Shown: in pieces, positions 17,253 to 26,323 of the stretch
Layout: every line of letters begins with the position of its first letter
Position numbering within the stretch: the first letter of the stretch is position 1
NCBI GenBank assembly: GCA_036407095.1
Contig: DASWZV010000079.1
Location: 1 to 64,000, forward strand
Length of the DNA stretch: 64,000 nt
Source: Gp6-AA40 sp036407095
GTDB taxonomy: Bacteria; Acidobacteriota; Vicinamibacteria; Vicinamibacterales; UBA2999
Direction: 5' to 3'
The notes under the pieces: model-generated
What the model saw: only the letters and a program-made list of their open reading frames with translations
What the model was told of the DNA's origin: nothing
Databases searched by the model: none
Translations under genes and position numbers: made by a program

Positions 17253-18113
17253 ATGTGCGCCGCCATGCGCGTGCGAATCCTGGTGTTGGCTGGTACAGCG
17301 ATCCTTACGTTCGGATCGGCTGCGGCGTCCGCGCAGTGGCTGCATTATCGGACTCCAGGCATTCCGCGTCTCGCCGACGGCACACCCGATCTCGCGGCGC
17401 CCGCGCCGCGCCTCTCGAACGGCAAACCAGATCTCTCCGGCATCTGGTCGGTATCGTGTCTGCCTGGTACTGGCTGCAACGATCGCGCACTGTTCTTCGA
17501 TCTCGCCGCCGGTCTGCCGCCGGATTCGGTGCGAATGACACCGTGGGCGGCGGCCATTCAGAAGGCACGCGAAGCGCGCGATCACATCGACGATCCCTTC
17601 GGCTACTGCTTGCCGATGGGCGTGCCGCGCATGACGGTGAGTACCGCCTTCAAGATCCTGGTGACGCCGGGCGTGACCGCGTTCCTCCACGAGTTGGCCA
17701 CGGGGCCGGAGTTCAGGCAGATCTTTACCGATGGGCGGCCGCTTCCAACCGCGACTGAGCCCACATGGCTCGGTTACTCGATTGGCCGCTGGGAGGGCGA
17801 TGACTTCGTCGTGGAATCGAAAGGCTTCAAGGATGGCGGATGGCTCGACACGCTCAAAGCGCGTCCGAACAGCGATGCGTTGCAGTTGACCGAGCGATTT
17901 CGACGCACCGACTTCGGCCACATGCGGGTGGCGATCACCATCGACGATCCAAAGGCCTATCTCGCATCGTGGACGATGTCGACGACACTGAACTTGATGG
18001 CCGATACGGAACTGCTCGAGTCCTTCTGCGATGGCCACGAGAAAACGATGGAGCATCGGCGCATCACGCCGCCTCCGCCCGAGCCACACAGTCCGAGTCT
18101 GCCGAAGAACTGA
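17253..18113 (+). CDS. Secreted 'PDLSG' family protein, copy 1
   Basis: A 286-residue exported protein with a signal peptide of about 28 residues ending ASAQW. Signature blocks are TPGIPRLADGTPDLAAPAPR, NGKPDLSGIW, MTPWAAAIQKAREARDHIDDP, FTDGRPLP, PTWLGYSIGRWEGDDFVVES and HRRITPP. Similar proteins occur in many copies in acidobacterial genomes, but no function is established. The ATG at 17253 is preferred over the longer frame, which would start inside the previous gene. It is a tandem paralog of the next gene. Confidence 0.75.
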   Translation: MCAAMRVRILVLAGTAILTFGSAAASAQWLHYRTPGIPRLADGTPDLAAPAPRLSNGKPDLSGIWSVSCLPGTGCNDRALFFDLAAGLPPDSVRMTPWAAAIQKAREARDHIDDPFGYCLPMGVPRMTVSTAFKILVTPGVTAFLHELATGPEFRQIFTDGRPLPTATEPTWLGYSIGRWEGDDFVVESKGFKDGGWLDTLKARPNSDALQLTERFRRTDFGHMRVAITIDDPKAYLASWTMSTTLNLMADTELLESFCDGHEKTMEHRRITPPPPEPHSPSLPKN

Positions 18114-18120
18114 AGGGGTC

Positions 18121-18963
18121 ATGAGACGCCTGCACGCAGCGCTCGTCGGCGTCGCCGCAATTGTGGTCGGCCTGGTTCCCGTCCACGCGCAGTGGATCAA
18201 CTATCCGACGCCGGGCATTCCGCGGTTACCGGACGGCAAGGCGAATCTCTCCGCGCCAGCACCGAAATTACCTGATGGCAAGCCGGACCTCTCCGGCGTC
18301 TGGGCCGCAGAATGCGCCATTTACGGCCTCGACGCGTGCTTCACGCGCAGCCTGTTCTTCAATCTCGCCAAAGATCTGAAACCCGACGACGTGAGCATGA
18401 CGCCGTGGGCTGCGGCGGTACAGAAGCAACGCGAGAGCCGGAATCACGTCGACGATCCATACGGCTACTGTCTGCCGCCGGGAACACCCCGCATCAATTT
18501 CGGCGGAGGACCATTCAAGATCCTGCAGACACCGTCGGTCACCGCGCTCCTGTACGAAACACTGGCGGGAATGACGTTCCGTCAGGTGTTCACCGACGGT
18601 CGTCCGCTCCCGACGTCCGCCGAGCCGACGTGGCTCGGATACTCGGTCGGACATTGGGAGGGAGAGACATTCGTGATCGAGACTGCCGGATTCAGAGACA
18701 ACGGATGGCTCGATACGCTCAAGGGGCACCCCCATAGCGATGCACTTCGCGTGACCGAGCGATTCCGCCGCCGCGATTTCGGTCACCTGGATCTACTGGT
18801 CACCATCGACGATCCCAAAGCGTATCTGAAACCGTGGACTGCCGCGGCGCCGCTCATGCTGCAGGCCGACACCGATCTGATCGAAGGGTTCTGCGATGCG
18901 CACGACAAGACAATGACGCATCGGCGCGTAGAAGACGCGCACGAACCGCCCAGTCCGAAATGA
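18121..18963 (+). CDS. Secreted 'PDLSG' family protein, copy 2
   Basis: A 280-residue exported protein (signal ending VHAQW) that aligns along its whole length with the preceding gene: TPGIPRLPDGKANLSAPAPK, DGKPDLSGVW, MTPWAAAVQKQRESRNHVDDP and SVGHWEGETFVIET. It arose by tandem duplication. Differences concentrate in the first 30 residues and in the region after PDLSG, where copy 1 has CLPGTGC and this copy has CAIYGLDAC. The ATG lies 7 bases after the previous stop (GAAGGGGTC before it as ribosome site), so the pair is one operon. Confidence 0.75.
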   Translation: MRRLHAALVGVAAIVVGLVPVHAQWINYPTPGIPRLPDGKANLSAPAPKLPDGKPDLSGVWAAECAIYGLDACFTRSLFFNLAKDLKPDDVSMTPWAAAVQKQRESRNHVDDPYGYCLPPGTPRINFGGGPFKILQTPSVTALLYETLAGMTFRQVFTDGRPLPTSAEPTWLGYSVGHWEGETFVIETAGFRDNGWLDTLKGHPHSDALRVTERFRRRDFGHLDLLVTIDDPKAYLKPWTAAAPLMLQADTDLIEGFCDAHDKTMTHRRVEDAHEPPSPK

Positions 18964-18976
18964 GAACGGAAATCGA

Positions 18977-21727
18977 GTGACGTGCTCTCGCTGCGGCGGC
19001 GATTCTCCCGATAACGCCCGGTTCTGCCCGTCATGCGGTGCCGCGTTCGCACCGGACGACGCGTTGACGATGGGGGTGAGCGTTCAGCCGACCAGGCCCG
19101 CGCCCGGCGGGCCGATGGGTGTGGTGAGCCGACGAACACCGCAGCCCGCCTCGGCGCCGAGATCGGACAGCGGGTGGCTGACGTCGTCCGATTCGATCAG
19201 CCACGGTCGATTCGCCCCGGGCACGTTGCTCGATGGTCGCTATCGGATCGTCGGGCTGCTCGGCACGGGCGGGATGGGCGAGGTCTATCGCGCCGACGAT
19301 CTCAGACTGGGTCAGCCGGTTGCGCTGAAATTCCTTCCCGATGGACTGCGCGAAGATCCCATTCGTCTGGCGCAGTTTCACAACGAGGTGCGCACCGCGC
19401 GACAGGTGTCGCATCCCAACGTCTGTCGAGTCCACGACATCGGCGAGGTGGACGGCCTGCTCTACATTTCGATGGAGTACGTCGACGGCGAGAACCTCGC
19501 CTCGTCCCTGCGTCGTATCGGGCGCTTTCCGGAAGACAAGGCGATCGAGATCACGCGACAGCTCTGTGCGGGGCTCGCTGCCGCGCACCAATGCGGCGTG
19601 ATCCATCGCGATCTGAAGCCGGCGAACGTGATGCTCGACGGAGCAGGCCGCGTGCGCATCATGGATTTCGGACTCGCCGCTGCGGGACGCATCGACGATG
19701 TTCGGGCCGGCACGCCGGCGTACATGGCACCCGAGCAGCTGCTCGGACGCGAGGTCACACAGCGCAGCGACATCTTCGCGCTCGGCCTCGTGATGTACGA
19801 GCTGTTCGCCGGCCGCCGCGCGTTTACCGCCGCGACGGTCGGCGATCTCGTGAACCAGCACGAGACGCGCGCGTTGACGGCGCTATCGGAAGTCGTGAGC
19901 AGTATCGACCCCGCGATCGACGCCGCGATCCTGCGGTGTCTCGATCCCGTGCCGGATCGACGACCGGCTTCAGCGTTGTCAGTGGCTGCGGCGCTGCCAG
20001 GAGGCGACCCGCTCGCCGCGCTGCTGGCCGCCGGAGAGACGCCGTCACCCGAGATGGTAGCCGCGGCCGGAGAAGGGACCGCGCTGCGACGGCCGATCGC
20101 CTGGTCGATGCTGATTGCCGTCGTCACCGGTCTGGTCGTGGCGCTCGGACTCGCACTCCGCGATAGTCCGTTCGAACGTCTTCGCCCCGAGTATTCGCGC
20201 GACGTCCTGACCCAGAAGGCGCGCGATGCGATCGCCCGTCTCGGCTACGACGCGAAACCACGAGACTCGGCCGTCGGCTTCGAATGGAACGACCTTCTGC
20301 TCACGTACGTCCGCACAGCGGACGCGCCCTCGCCACGCTGGGACACGGTGCTCACGCAACGGCCGTCACCTCTGGCCTTCTGGTACCGTCAGAGTAGCGA
20401 CACGCTGTTCGCGTCGTCGTTTCGCAGCGACCTGCTCACGCCCGGCATCGTCGATCGGGCCGATCCGCCGCCGATCGATTCGGGCATGATCCAGGTGAAC
20501 GTCGATCATCGTGGACGTCTGCTCTACTTCGAAGCGATTCCGGCGCAGCGGCAGGAGCCGCCGGTGCGCCCGGCAGCGGTGAACTGGTCGCCGCTCTTCG
20601 AGCTCGCCGCGCTCGACGAGTCCTCGTTGCAGCCGGCAGAGCCGCAGTGGACATTCCTGGCCGCTTCGGACACACGCGCGGCGTGGATGGGCAAGTGGCC
20701 GGAAAGCGCCCGGCCCTTGCGCATCGAAGCGGCGGCGCTCGGTGGCCGTCCGGTCGCCTTCATGGTCATGGGTCCGTGGCAGAAACCATGGAGGATGCCG
20801 GAAGCGTCCAGCGGCAGCGACACGGCGTACGCCGTTCTGTTGCTATTCGCCACGGTGGCGATTCTGATCGGCGCCGCCATTCTCGCACGCAAGAACACCC
20901 GCGAAGGCCGAGGCGACCGCCGCGGCGCCGCGCGCCTCGCGGTCTACGTCAGCGGGGCGCTGATGGTCATCTGGCTCTGCCAGGTTCACGTGTCGAGCCC
21001 GATCGAGACTCTCGCGACGTTTCTAATCGCGGTCTGCACGTCGGTGTTCTACGGCGTGCTGCTGTGGACGGTGTATCTCGCGCTCGAGCCGTTTGTCAGA
21101 CGTCATTGGCCGCACGTCCTGGTGTCGTGGACCAGCGTGCTCACAGGTCGCGCCTCAGACCCCGTGGTGGGGCGCGACGTGCTCGTCGGCGTCGCCCTCG
21201 GCGTATGGTTCGCGATGCTCTTCAGAATGCTCGCCATCATGAACGACTCGGGACCGACCGAGTTCCCTGGCGAGGTGGATGTGCTGCTCGGTCTGCGCAG
21301 CACGATCGGCGTCGTCCTGCAGGAAGGGTTCTACGCCATCAGGAACGTCCTGATGTATTTCTTCGTGCTGTTCGTGATGCGCATGATGCTGCGCCGTCAA
21401 TGGGCCGCGGTCATCGCATTCACCGCCTTCTTCACCGTGCTGCAGGCGCTCGGCAACGAGCGTATGTGGGTGGGGGTCGTGCTCGGTCTGCTGTACTTCG
21501 GGACGGCCGCGGTGGTAATCGTCAGATTCGGCGGTCTGCTGGCGTTCGTCGTCGGAGCGTTCGTGAGCTCGCTGCTCTTCGACGTGTGGGTCACACGCGA
21601 TACCTCCGCTTGGTATTTCGGCAACACAGTGCTGCTGGTGGCGATCGTCCTCGGCCTCACCGTCTGGGGCTTCTACACATCATCCGCCGGCCACCTGTGG
21701 GGCTCGAGCGCGAAGACTTCTCGCTGA
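18977..21727 (+). CDS. Membrane serine/threonine protein kinase with zinc-ribbon head
   Basis: A 916-residue protein starting at GTG. Residues 3-20 form a zinc ribbon (CSRC and CPSC). Residues about 87-350 are a Hanks-type kinase: glycine loop GTGGMGEVY, Lys118, HRDLKPANV (Asp212) and DFG at 230-232, so it should be active. A transmembrane helix near 375-392 leads to an extracytoplasmic region. From about 615 there are eight or more hydrophobic segments resembling an integral membrane sensor. The polytopic C-terminus is unlike PASTA-type kinases. It follows the PDLSG pair by 13 bases. Confidence 0.85.
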   Translation: MTCSRCGGDSPDNARFCPSCGAAFAPDDALTMGVSVQPTRPAPGGPMGVVSRRTPQPASAPRSDSGWLTSSDSISHGRFAPGTLLDGRYRIVGLLGTGGMGEVYRADDLRLGQPVALKFLPDGLREDPIRLAQFHNEVRTARQVSHPNVCRVHDIGEVDGLLYISMEYVDGENLASSLRRIGRFPEDKAIEITRQLCAGLAAAHQCGVIHRDLKPANVMLDGAGRVRIMDFGLAAAGRIDDVRAGTPAYMAPEQLLGREVTQRSDIFALGLVMYELFAGRRAFTAATVGDLVNQHETRALTALSEVVSSIDPAIDAAILRCLDPVPDRRPASALSVAAALPGGDPLAALLAAGETPSPEMVAAAGEGTALRRPIAWSMLIAVVTGLVVALGLALRDSPFERLRPEYSRDVLTQKARDAIARLGYDAKPRDSAVGFEWNDLLLTYVRTADAPSPRWDTVLTQRPSPLAFWYRQSSDTLFASSFRSDLLTPGIVDRADPPPIDSGMIQVNVDHRGRLLYFEAIPAQRQEPPVRPAAVNWSPLFELAALDESSLQPAEPQWTFLAASDTRAAWMGKWPESARPLRIEAAALGGRPVAFMVMGPWQKPWRMPEASSGSDTAYAVLLLFATVAILIGAAILARKNTREGRGDRRGAARLAVYVSGALMVIWLCQVHVSSPIETLATFLIAVCTSVFYGVLLWTVYLALEPFVRRHWPHVLVSWTSVLTGRASDPVVGRDVLVGVALGVWFAMLFRMLAIMNDSGPTEFPGEVDVLLGLRSTIGVVLQEGFYAIRNVLMYFFVLFVMRMMLRRQWAAVIAFTAFFTVLQALGNERMWVGVVLGLLYFGTAAVVIVRFGGLLAFVVGAFVSSLLFDVWVTRDTSAWYFGNTVLLVAIVLGLTVWGFYTSSAGHLWGSSAKTSR

Positions 21728-21763
21728 TCTCTTTCACTCGACTCCATTTGCGCGAACCAGATT

Positions 21764-21958
21764 GACGCATCCCTCCGCGCGGCGATCCGCTCGCCGGCCA
21801 ACCCGGGGTCCCCGCCGCGCACGCTTGCGCGGTGGGGTGGAATGGCCTCTCCGGCGTGTGCGCTTCCGGTCCCTCGCGGCTAAGCCGCGAGACTCCGTCA
21901 GGCACGCGCCGCAGAGACCGTTGGCCGGCGAGCGGATCGCGGCACGGAGGAATGCGTC
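21764..21958. mobile_element. Structured 195-bp element with 39-bp terminal inverted repeats
   Basis: 21764-21802 and 21920-21958 are inverted repeats identical at 36 of 39 positions. Inside lie a 12-bp stem around CGCT (21810-21821 with 21826-21837, one mismatch) and a 19-bp near-perfect palindrome (CTCGCGGCT, A, AGCCGCGAG, 21873-21891). It has no coding capacity that I can support. It sits between convergent gene ends and may be a MITE or a large REP/BIME-like unit. The remainder of 21728-22100 shows nothing else. Confidence 0.55.
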
Positions 21959-22100
21959 AGCCAGTCGGGTGCTGGTAGCTGTCGGAGGCCGGTGACGTCG
22001 CTCCTGATCAGCGGAGCTCAGTCGTGGGGTCGGGTGACGCCTCGCGCCGCGGCCGCTTTCGGCGCCGGCATCACGCGTCAGTGGGGACGGCGGTAATGCC

Positions 22101-23621
22101 TTACGATTTCTCGAGTCGCAGTTCGCTCTGCACCAGATCCATCGAGACCCGATACGGTGCGAGGAACTTGTGGCCGACGATGCCGCCAAGCTGGAAGCCG
22201 AGGAGCAGGCTCGGTGCGCGCAGGTTCAGCACGACGAGTGAGAAGTTGCGGTACTCGATGGTGTCGAAGTCGAGGCTCATGCCAGGCATGAGGAAGGCCT
22301 CGCGATCCCAGCCCGACGTGCCCCACACGCGAAGCGGAATGCGCCTGAACGGAGACGCGGGCAGTCCTTCGGCCGTCTCGGCGCTGATCGAGATCACTTC
22401 GCCGCCCGTGTCCACGACGAAGTACGTGGGGATCTTCGAATTCAACAGCCCGCGCACCATCGCCAGACGATGGACGCGCATGGGAAGACGGATATCGGCG
22501 TCGACAGGCGGCAGCTTGCGGCCGATGGTGAGCAGCCGCTTCTGGTAGTCGATCATCATCGACATCCCGATCGACAGCGGGGAGAACGACTCGCCCTCGC
22601 GCTTCGGGATACCGCGGAGCGCTGGGTTCTTCACGAGCACCGGGAGATTACGCACCTGCAGCGTGCCGATTTCGAGCGACTTGATCTTCGCGAGCTGAAG
22701 GCCGCGCAGACCGACTTCGCCGACACCTGCGCTGAGCGTATAGGTGACCGGGCGAATGCGCTCGCGTGACGCGGTGTCGCGCGAGAGCACGGTCTCCTCG
22801 GATCCGGTATCGAGCACGAAATCCTGCGGGTGACCGCCGTTGACTTTGGCCTGCACGACGATCTTGTCCCTCTGCAGGGTGAAGGGGATCGTATGCAGCA
22901 TGTTGAGATCGGTTTCGTCGATGTCGACGGGCGCGCTGTCGCCGAACGAATCGAGGAACTCCACCTGCGCCTTCGCCCACGCCGCTTTTTCGCTGCGGTC
23001 TTTGTTGGGCAGCAGGTTGATGTAGTTGCGGTACGAGTTGGCCGCCTGCGCGAAGCGATGCAGGCGCTCGTAGATGTCGCCGACCAGGGCGTGAATCTCG
23101 CCGTCGCGTGGTGCGGCGGCGGACGCCGCAAGCGCGGCGTTGAGCGCCTCGTCCAGCCGGCTGGTCGCAGCGAGCGATCGCGCCACGCCGTAGCGGGCGC
23201 GGGACGACTCGGGCGATCGCGACAGCGCCTCGCGATAGGCGGCATCCGCTTCGTCGAACACACCCGCCGACCAGAGCGCGTCGGCGTAGAGCGCGAGCGC
23301 ATCGGCGTCGGCGGGCGCGTCGGCGCGCAGGCGCTCGGCCTCGGCGCGCGCATGCTTGAATTCCGCGATCTTGAGCGCACTGCGGATGACGCCTTTGCGG
23401 GCGCGAACCGCCATGCTCTTGTCGGTGGACTCGGCCGCCTGCTCGAACGAGCGAAGGGCTTCGGGGTACCGCGTTTCGTCGTAGAGGAGCGTCGCCAGCT
23501 GGTACTGGACTTCGGCGTCGACGCCAACCTGCGCCCGCACCGCCAGCGAGCCGCCAATCAGGAGAGTTGCCGCACAGGCAACTAGACGCGTTCTACGCGC
23601 TAACCGGAGCAACGTCCGCAT
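22101..23621 (-). CDS. Exported TPR protein with double retropepsin-like aspartyl protease domain
   Basis: A 506-residue protein with a signal peptide (MRTLLRLARRTRLVACAATL). Residues about 32-260 are TPR-like helices (YQLATLLYDETRYPEALRSF). Two retropepsin halves follow, with active-site motifs VLDTGSEETVL (about 273) and VVDTGGEVISI (about 390), each carrying the DTG triad. This resembles the clan AA 'aspartyl protease family' found in bacteria, acting in the periplasm. The start at 23621 was chosen over a longer frame for its signal peptide. It stands alone, facing the kinase gene. Confidence 0.75.
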   Translation of the reverse strand: MRTLLRLARRTRLVACAATLLIGGSLAVRAQVGVDAEVQYQLATLLYDETRYPEALRSFEQAAESTDKSMAVRARKGVIRSALKIAEFKHARAEAERLRADAPADADALALYADALWSAGVFDEADAAYREALSRSPESSRARYGVARSLAATSRLDEALNAALAASAAAPRDGEIHALVGDIYERLHRFAQAANSYRNYINLLPNKDRSEKAAWAKAQVEFLDSFGDSAPVDIDETDLNMLHTIPFTLQRDKIVVQAKVNGGHPQDFVLDTGSEETVLSRDTASRERIRPVTYTLSAGVGEVGLRGLQLAKIKSLEIGTLQVRNLPVLVKNPALRGIPKREGESFSPLSIGMSMMIDYQKRLLTIGRKLPPVDADIRLPMRVHRLAMVRGLLNSKIPTYFVVDTGGEVISISAETAEGLPASPFRRIPLRVWGTSGWDREAFLMPGMSLDFDTIEYRNFSLVVLNLRAPSLLLGFQLGGIVGHKFLAPYRVSMDLVQSELRLEKS

Positions 23622-23702
23622 GGTCCCACCCTTGCTGGTTCCGTGGGCCCCGCAACCCACCCGTGTTGGGCCGTCGACGCGCCGTGCGCTATCGAAGCCG
23701 CT

Positions 23703-23972
23703 TTAGACTTTCTCTTTCTGGTAGTACTCCGCGTTCTTCGGAATGAAGTGGTTCCACTTCTCCGGCGTTTCGTCGAGAGCGAAAATGGCTTCAACCGGGC
23801 AGGCTGGCACACAGGCGCCGCAGTCGATGCATTCGTCCGGGTGAATATACAGCATTTCCGCCGACTGAAACTGCGGTTCGTCCTTGCGGGGATGGATGCA
23901 GTCGACTGGGCAGACATCGACACACGCCGTATCCTTGGTACCCACGCATGGTTCACAGATGATGTACGCCAC
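23703..23972 (-). CDS. fdxA: 7Fe ferredoxin
   Basis: An 89-residue ferredoxin. CEPCVGTKDTACVDVCPVDC supplies the 3Fe-4S/4Fe-4S ligands with the long C-x7-C spacing typical of 7Fe (FdxA-type) proteins, and CIDCGACVPACPVEAI the second cluster. The open frame extends to 24128, but the GTG at 23972 has AGGAGA seven bases upstream and gives the family's AYIICEPCVG N-terminus. It is a cytoplasmic electron carrier; its partner is not shown by context. It is divergent from the lipoprotein gene at 24034. Confidence 0.9.
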   Translation of the reverse strand: MAYIICEPCVGTKDTACVDVCPVDCIHPRKDEPQFQSAEMLYIHPDECIDCGACVPACPVEAIFALDETPEKWNHFIPKNAEYYQKEKV

Positions 23973-24033
23973 GAACTTCTCCTGGAAACTTCTGCAGTCG
24001 GGCAGTATAACCCGACCGATTCGAACAGTTCGG

Positions 24034-24468
24034 GTGTGCGCGCTCGTGCTCGTCTGTGTTCTCGGCTGCGCGGATTTGCGTTCGGCTGAAGCGTGGCGCG
24101 AAGCTCCGGAATACCTGAACCTGTTCACGCCGCGCGCGCATCGGGACGCGTATCGCGTCTACGTCTCGCCGCTCGGGCTGGACGATACGCTGCGCGCGCT
24201 GCTGGCCGATCCGGCCGTCCAGCACCCCCCGGGCGCGTGGACGCCCGAGCCGATGTCACCCCTCGACGCATTCGGACGAACCGGCAGCTACAATCGGTGG
24301 AAACTGGCTGGTCTGTACGGAAACCGGCGTGCGCGGGTGGCACGGGGACCGAGGGTCGACCGTGGGCACGTGGAGTCGTGGATTCTCGTCGCGCCGTATC
24401 CTGATCCCGCACTGAAGCGCCTCGAGCCCGGCACGTTGATCCTGGTACTGCAGATCCCGCCGTCGTGA
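24034..24468 (+). CDS. Hypothetical lipoprotein
   Basis: About 144 residues from the GTG at 24034. A short hydrophobic leader ends in a lipobox-like VLGC, suggesting a lipid-anchored protein. The body has AHRDAYRVYVSPLGLDDTL, a Pro-rich linker, then GRTGSYNRWKLAGLYG, a conserved-looking block that I cannot assign to a family. It lies 22 bases before the histidine kinase gene in the same direction, so it may be co-transcribed and linked to signalling. The start is uncertain. Confidence 0.55.
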   Translation: MCALVLVCVLGCADLRSAEAWREAPEYLNLFTPRAHRDAYRVYVSPLGLDDTLRALLADPAVQHPPGAWTPEPMSPLDAFGRTGSYNRWKLAGLYGNRRARVARGPRVDRGHVESWILVAPYPDPALKRLEPGTLILVLQIPPS

Positions 24469-24490
24469 GCGTGGTTCCCGCGGCGCGCCG

Positions 24491-26323
24491 ATGCGCCGTG
24501 GGATGAATGACATGCGTATTGCCTCATCGCTGACGAATCGGATCTTCATCGCGTCGACGCTGCTGTCGACGCTGTCGCTCGGCTTGGCGTTTGCCTTCGC
24601 CAATGTGCGAGCGTCCCAGGAAGTCGAAGCCGATCTCCAGAGCGGTCTGCAAAAAGCGGCCGCGATGGTCGACCAGCATCGCCTGGACCGCACGGAAAAC
24701 TACACGCGGATGGCCCGTCTCGTCGCCGAGCTGCCAACCCTGCTTGCCGCCGTCGACGAGGACGACCCGCCAACGGTCCAACCGGTCGCCGTGGACATCA
24801 GTCAGCAGATCGGTGCCGATCTGCTCATCGTCACGAACCCGAAGGGCACTGTGCTCGCGTCGGTCGGCCGCGATGCGACCGCGCTCTCGTATCAACGGGC
24901 GGGCCCTGACGACGCAAGTGAGTTCTCGACCTTCCTGCCGCACGCACGAGGCGTGCTCGAAGTGGTGAGCGTGCCGATTCTGAAGTTTCCCGAGCCGGTG
25001 AAACTGCTGGGGCGCGTCAACGTCGGCTTCTTCATGGATGACACGCTCGCGCATCAGTTCAAAGAGGTGACCGATAGCGAGGTCGCATTCGCCGCCGGCG
25101 GCAAGGTGCTGGCGTCTTCTCTGGGGCGCGATGCACATGCTGCGCTGGAGCAGATGCTGGGCGCGAGCGCTCCGGCCACGATCACACTCGGCAATCAGGA
25201 GTACGTTGCGCTCGCGCGGCCGATGCAGAAAGGCGAAGCCGACGCCGGGCCAATCACCCTGACGCTGCGCTCGCGTACGGATCGGATGCGGTTTCTCAAC
25301 GCGCTGCGCGCCGGCCTGGTCGCCGCGCTGATCGTGGCCGTGCTCCTTGCGACGATTCTGAGCTACGCCGTCGCCCGCACGATGACACGACCCCTTGCAG
25401 CGGTAACCGATGCGATGCGCGATGTCGCGGCTACCGGCGACCTGACGAGAAAAGTTTCGGTCCGCACGCGCGTGTGGGATGATGCGGACGCGCGTCTGCT
25501 CGCGACGGCCTTCAACACGCTGACCGACTCGATCGGACGCTTTCAGCGTGAGGCGGCACAGAAGGAACGGCTGTCCTCGCTGGGGCGCCTGTCGACCGTG
25601 ATCGCACACGAGATTCGCAACCCCCTGATGATCATCCGGGCTTCGTTGTCGTCGCTCAGACGCGAGCACGTGTCCGCGGCCGATCGCCTCGAGGCCGTCG
25701 CTGACATCGACGACGAGACCAGGCGGCTGAACAGCCTCGTGTCCGACGTACTCGATTTCGCGAAACCGATTCGATTCGAGCTCGCGCCGGTGAATCTGAA
25801 CGACGTTTGCCGCGCGTCGGTGGCCGCCGCGTGGGCCGGCCAGGACGAGCCCGACGTGCGGGTCGAGCTCGACGACGACCTTCCGGTCGTGGTGACCGAT
25901 GCCGAGCGGCTGCGCACGGCGCTCGTGAACATCCTCACCAACGCCAGGCATGCAGTCCAATCGGCCGCACATGCGACGGCAGGCGCTGCCGAGACGCGAC
26001 ATGCGTCCCCGTCCGGCGGCTCCGGTCGGAGCGCGGTCGGCGTCGCGCTGGCGAGCCAGGGAGTCACCGTGACGTCCGGGCACCGGGGCGATCGCGTGAC
26101 GCTCGTCGTACGCGATCGAGGCGTCGGGATCGGCCCTGAGGATCTCGCGCACATCTTCGATCCCTACTTCACGACGAGACGCGCGGGCAGCGGCCTCGGT
26201 CTGCCCATTGCCAAGAACATCATCGAAGGCCTCGGAGGCGCCATCACCGTGACGAGCCGCCAGGGACACGGCACCGAGATCCGCATCGATCTGCCGCTCA
26301 CCGCGCCCCAGGGCACCGCATGA
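24491..26323 (+). CDS. Sensor histidine kinase
   Basis: A 610-residue membrane kinase. The first transmembrane segment lies near 17-38, a periplasmic sensor of about 230 residues follows (CACHE-like pattern, LLIVTNPKGTVLASVGRDA), and a second segment lies near 273-297. A HAMP domain comes next (RPLAAVTDAMRDVA), then HisKA with the phospho-acceptor His373 in VIAHEIRNPL. The HATPase domain has N and G boxes (LTNARHAV, DRGVGIG, GSGLGLPIAK). An insert of about 50 residues (SAAHATAGAAETRH...) splits the ATPase domain. It overlaps the NtrC-type regulator by four bases and is its obvious partner. Confidence 0.9.
   Translation: MRRGMNDMRIASSLTNRIFIASTLLSTLSLGLAFAFANVRASQEVEADLQSGLQKAAAMVDQHRLDRTENYTRMARLVAELPTLLAAVDEDDPPTVQPVAVDISQQIGADLLIVTNPKGTVLASVGRDATALSYQRAGPDDASEFSTFLPHARGVLEVVSVPILKFPEPVKLLGRVNVGFFMDDTLAHQFKEVTDSEVAFAAGGKVLASSLGRDAHAALEQMLGASAPATITLGNQEYVALARPMQKGEADAGPITLTLRSRTDRMRFLNALRAGLVAALIVAVLLATILSYAVARTMTRPLAAVTDAMRDVAATGDLTRKVSVRTRVWDDADARLLATAFNTLTDSIGRFQREAAQKERLSSLGRLSTVIAHEIRNPLMIIRASLSSLRREHVSAADRLEAVADIDDETRRLNSLVSDVLDFAKPIRFELAPVNLNDVCRASVAAAWAGQDEPDVRVELDDDLPVVVTDAERLRTALVNILTNARHAVQSAAHATAGAAETRHASPSGGSGRSAVGVALASQGVTVTSGHRGDRVTLVVRDRGVGIGPEDLAHIFDPYFTTRRAGSGLGLPIAKNIIEGLGGAITVTSRQGHGTEIRIDLPLTAPQGTA

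Noticed and set aside
21762..22548. Protein-coding genes opposite the aspartyl protease
   Set aside because: The frames are antisense shadows or pass through the inverted-repeat element, and lack recognisable motifs.
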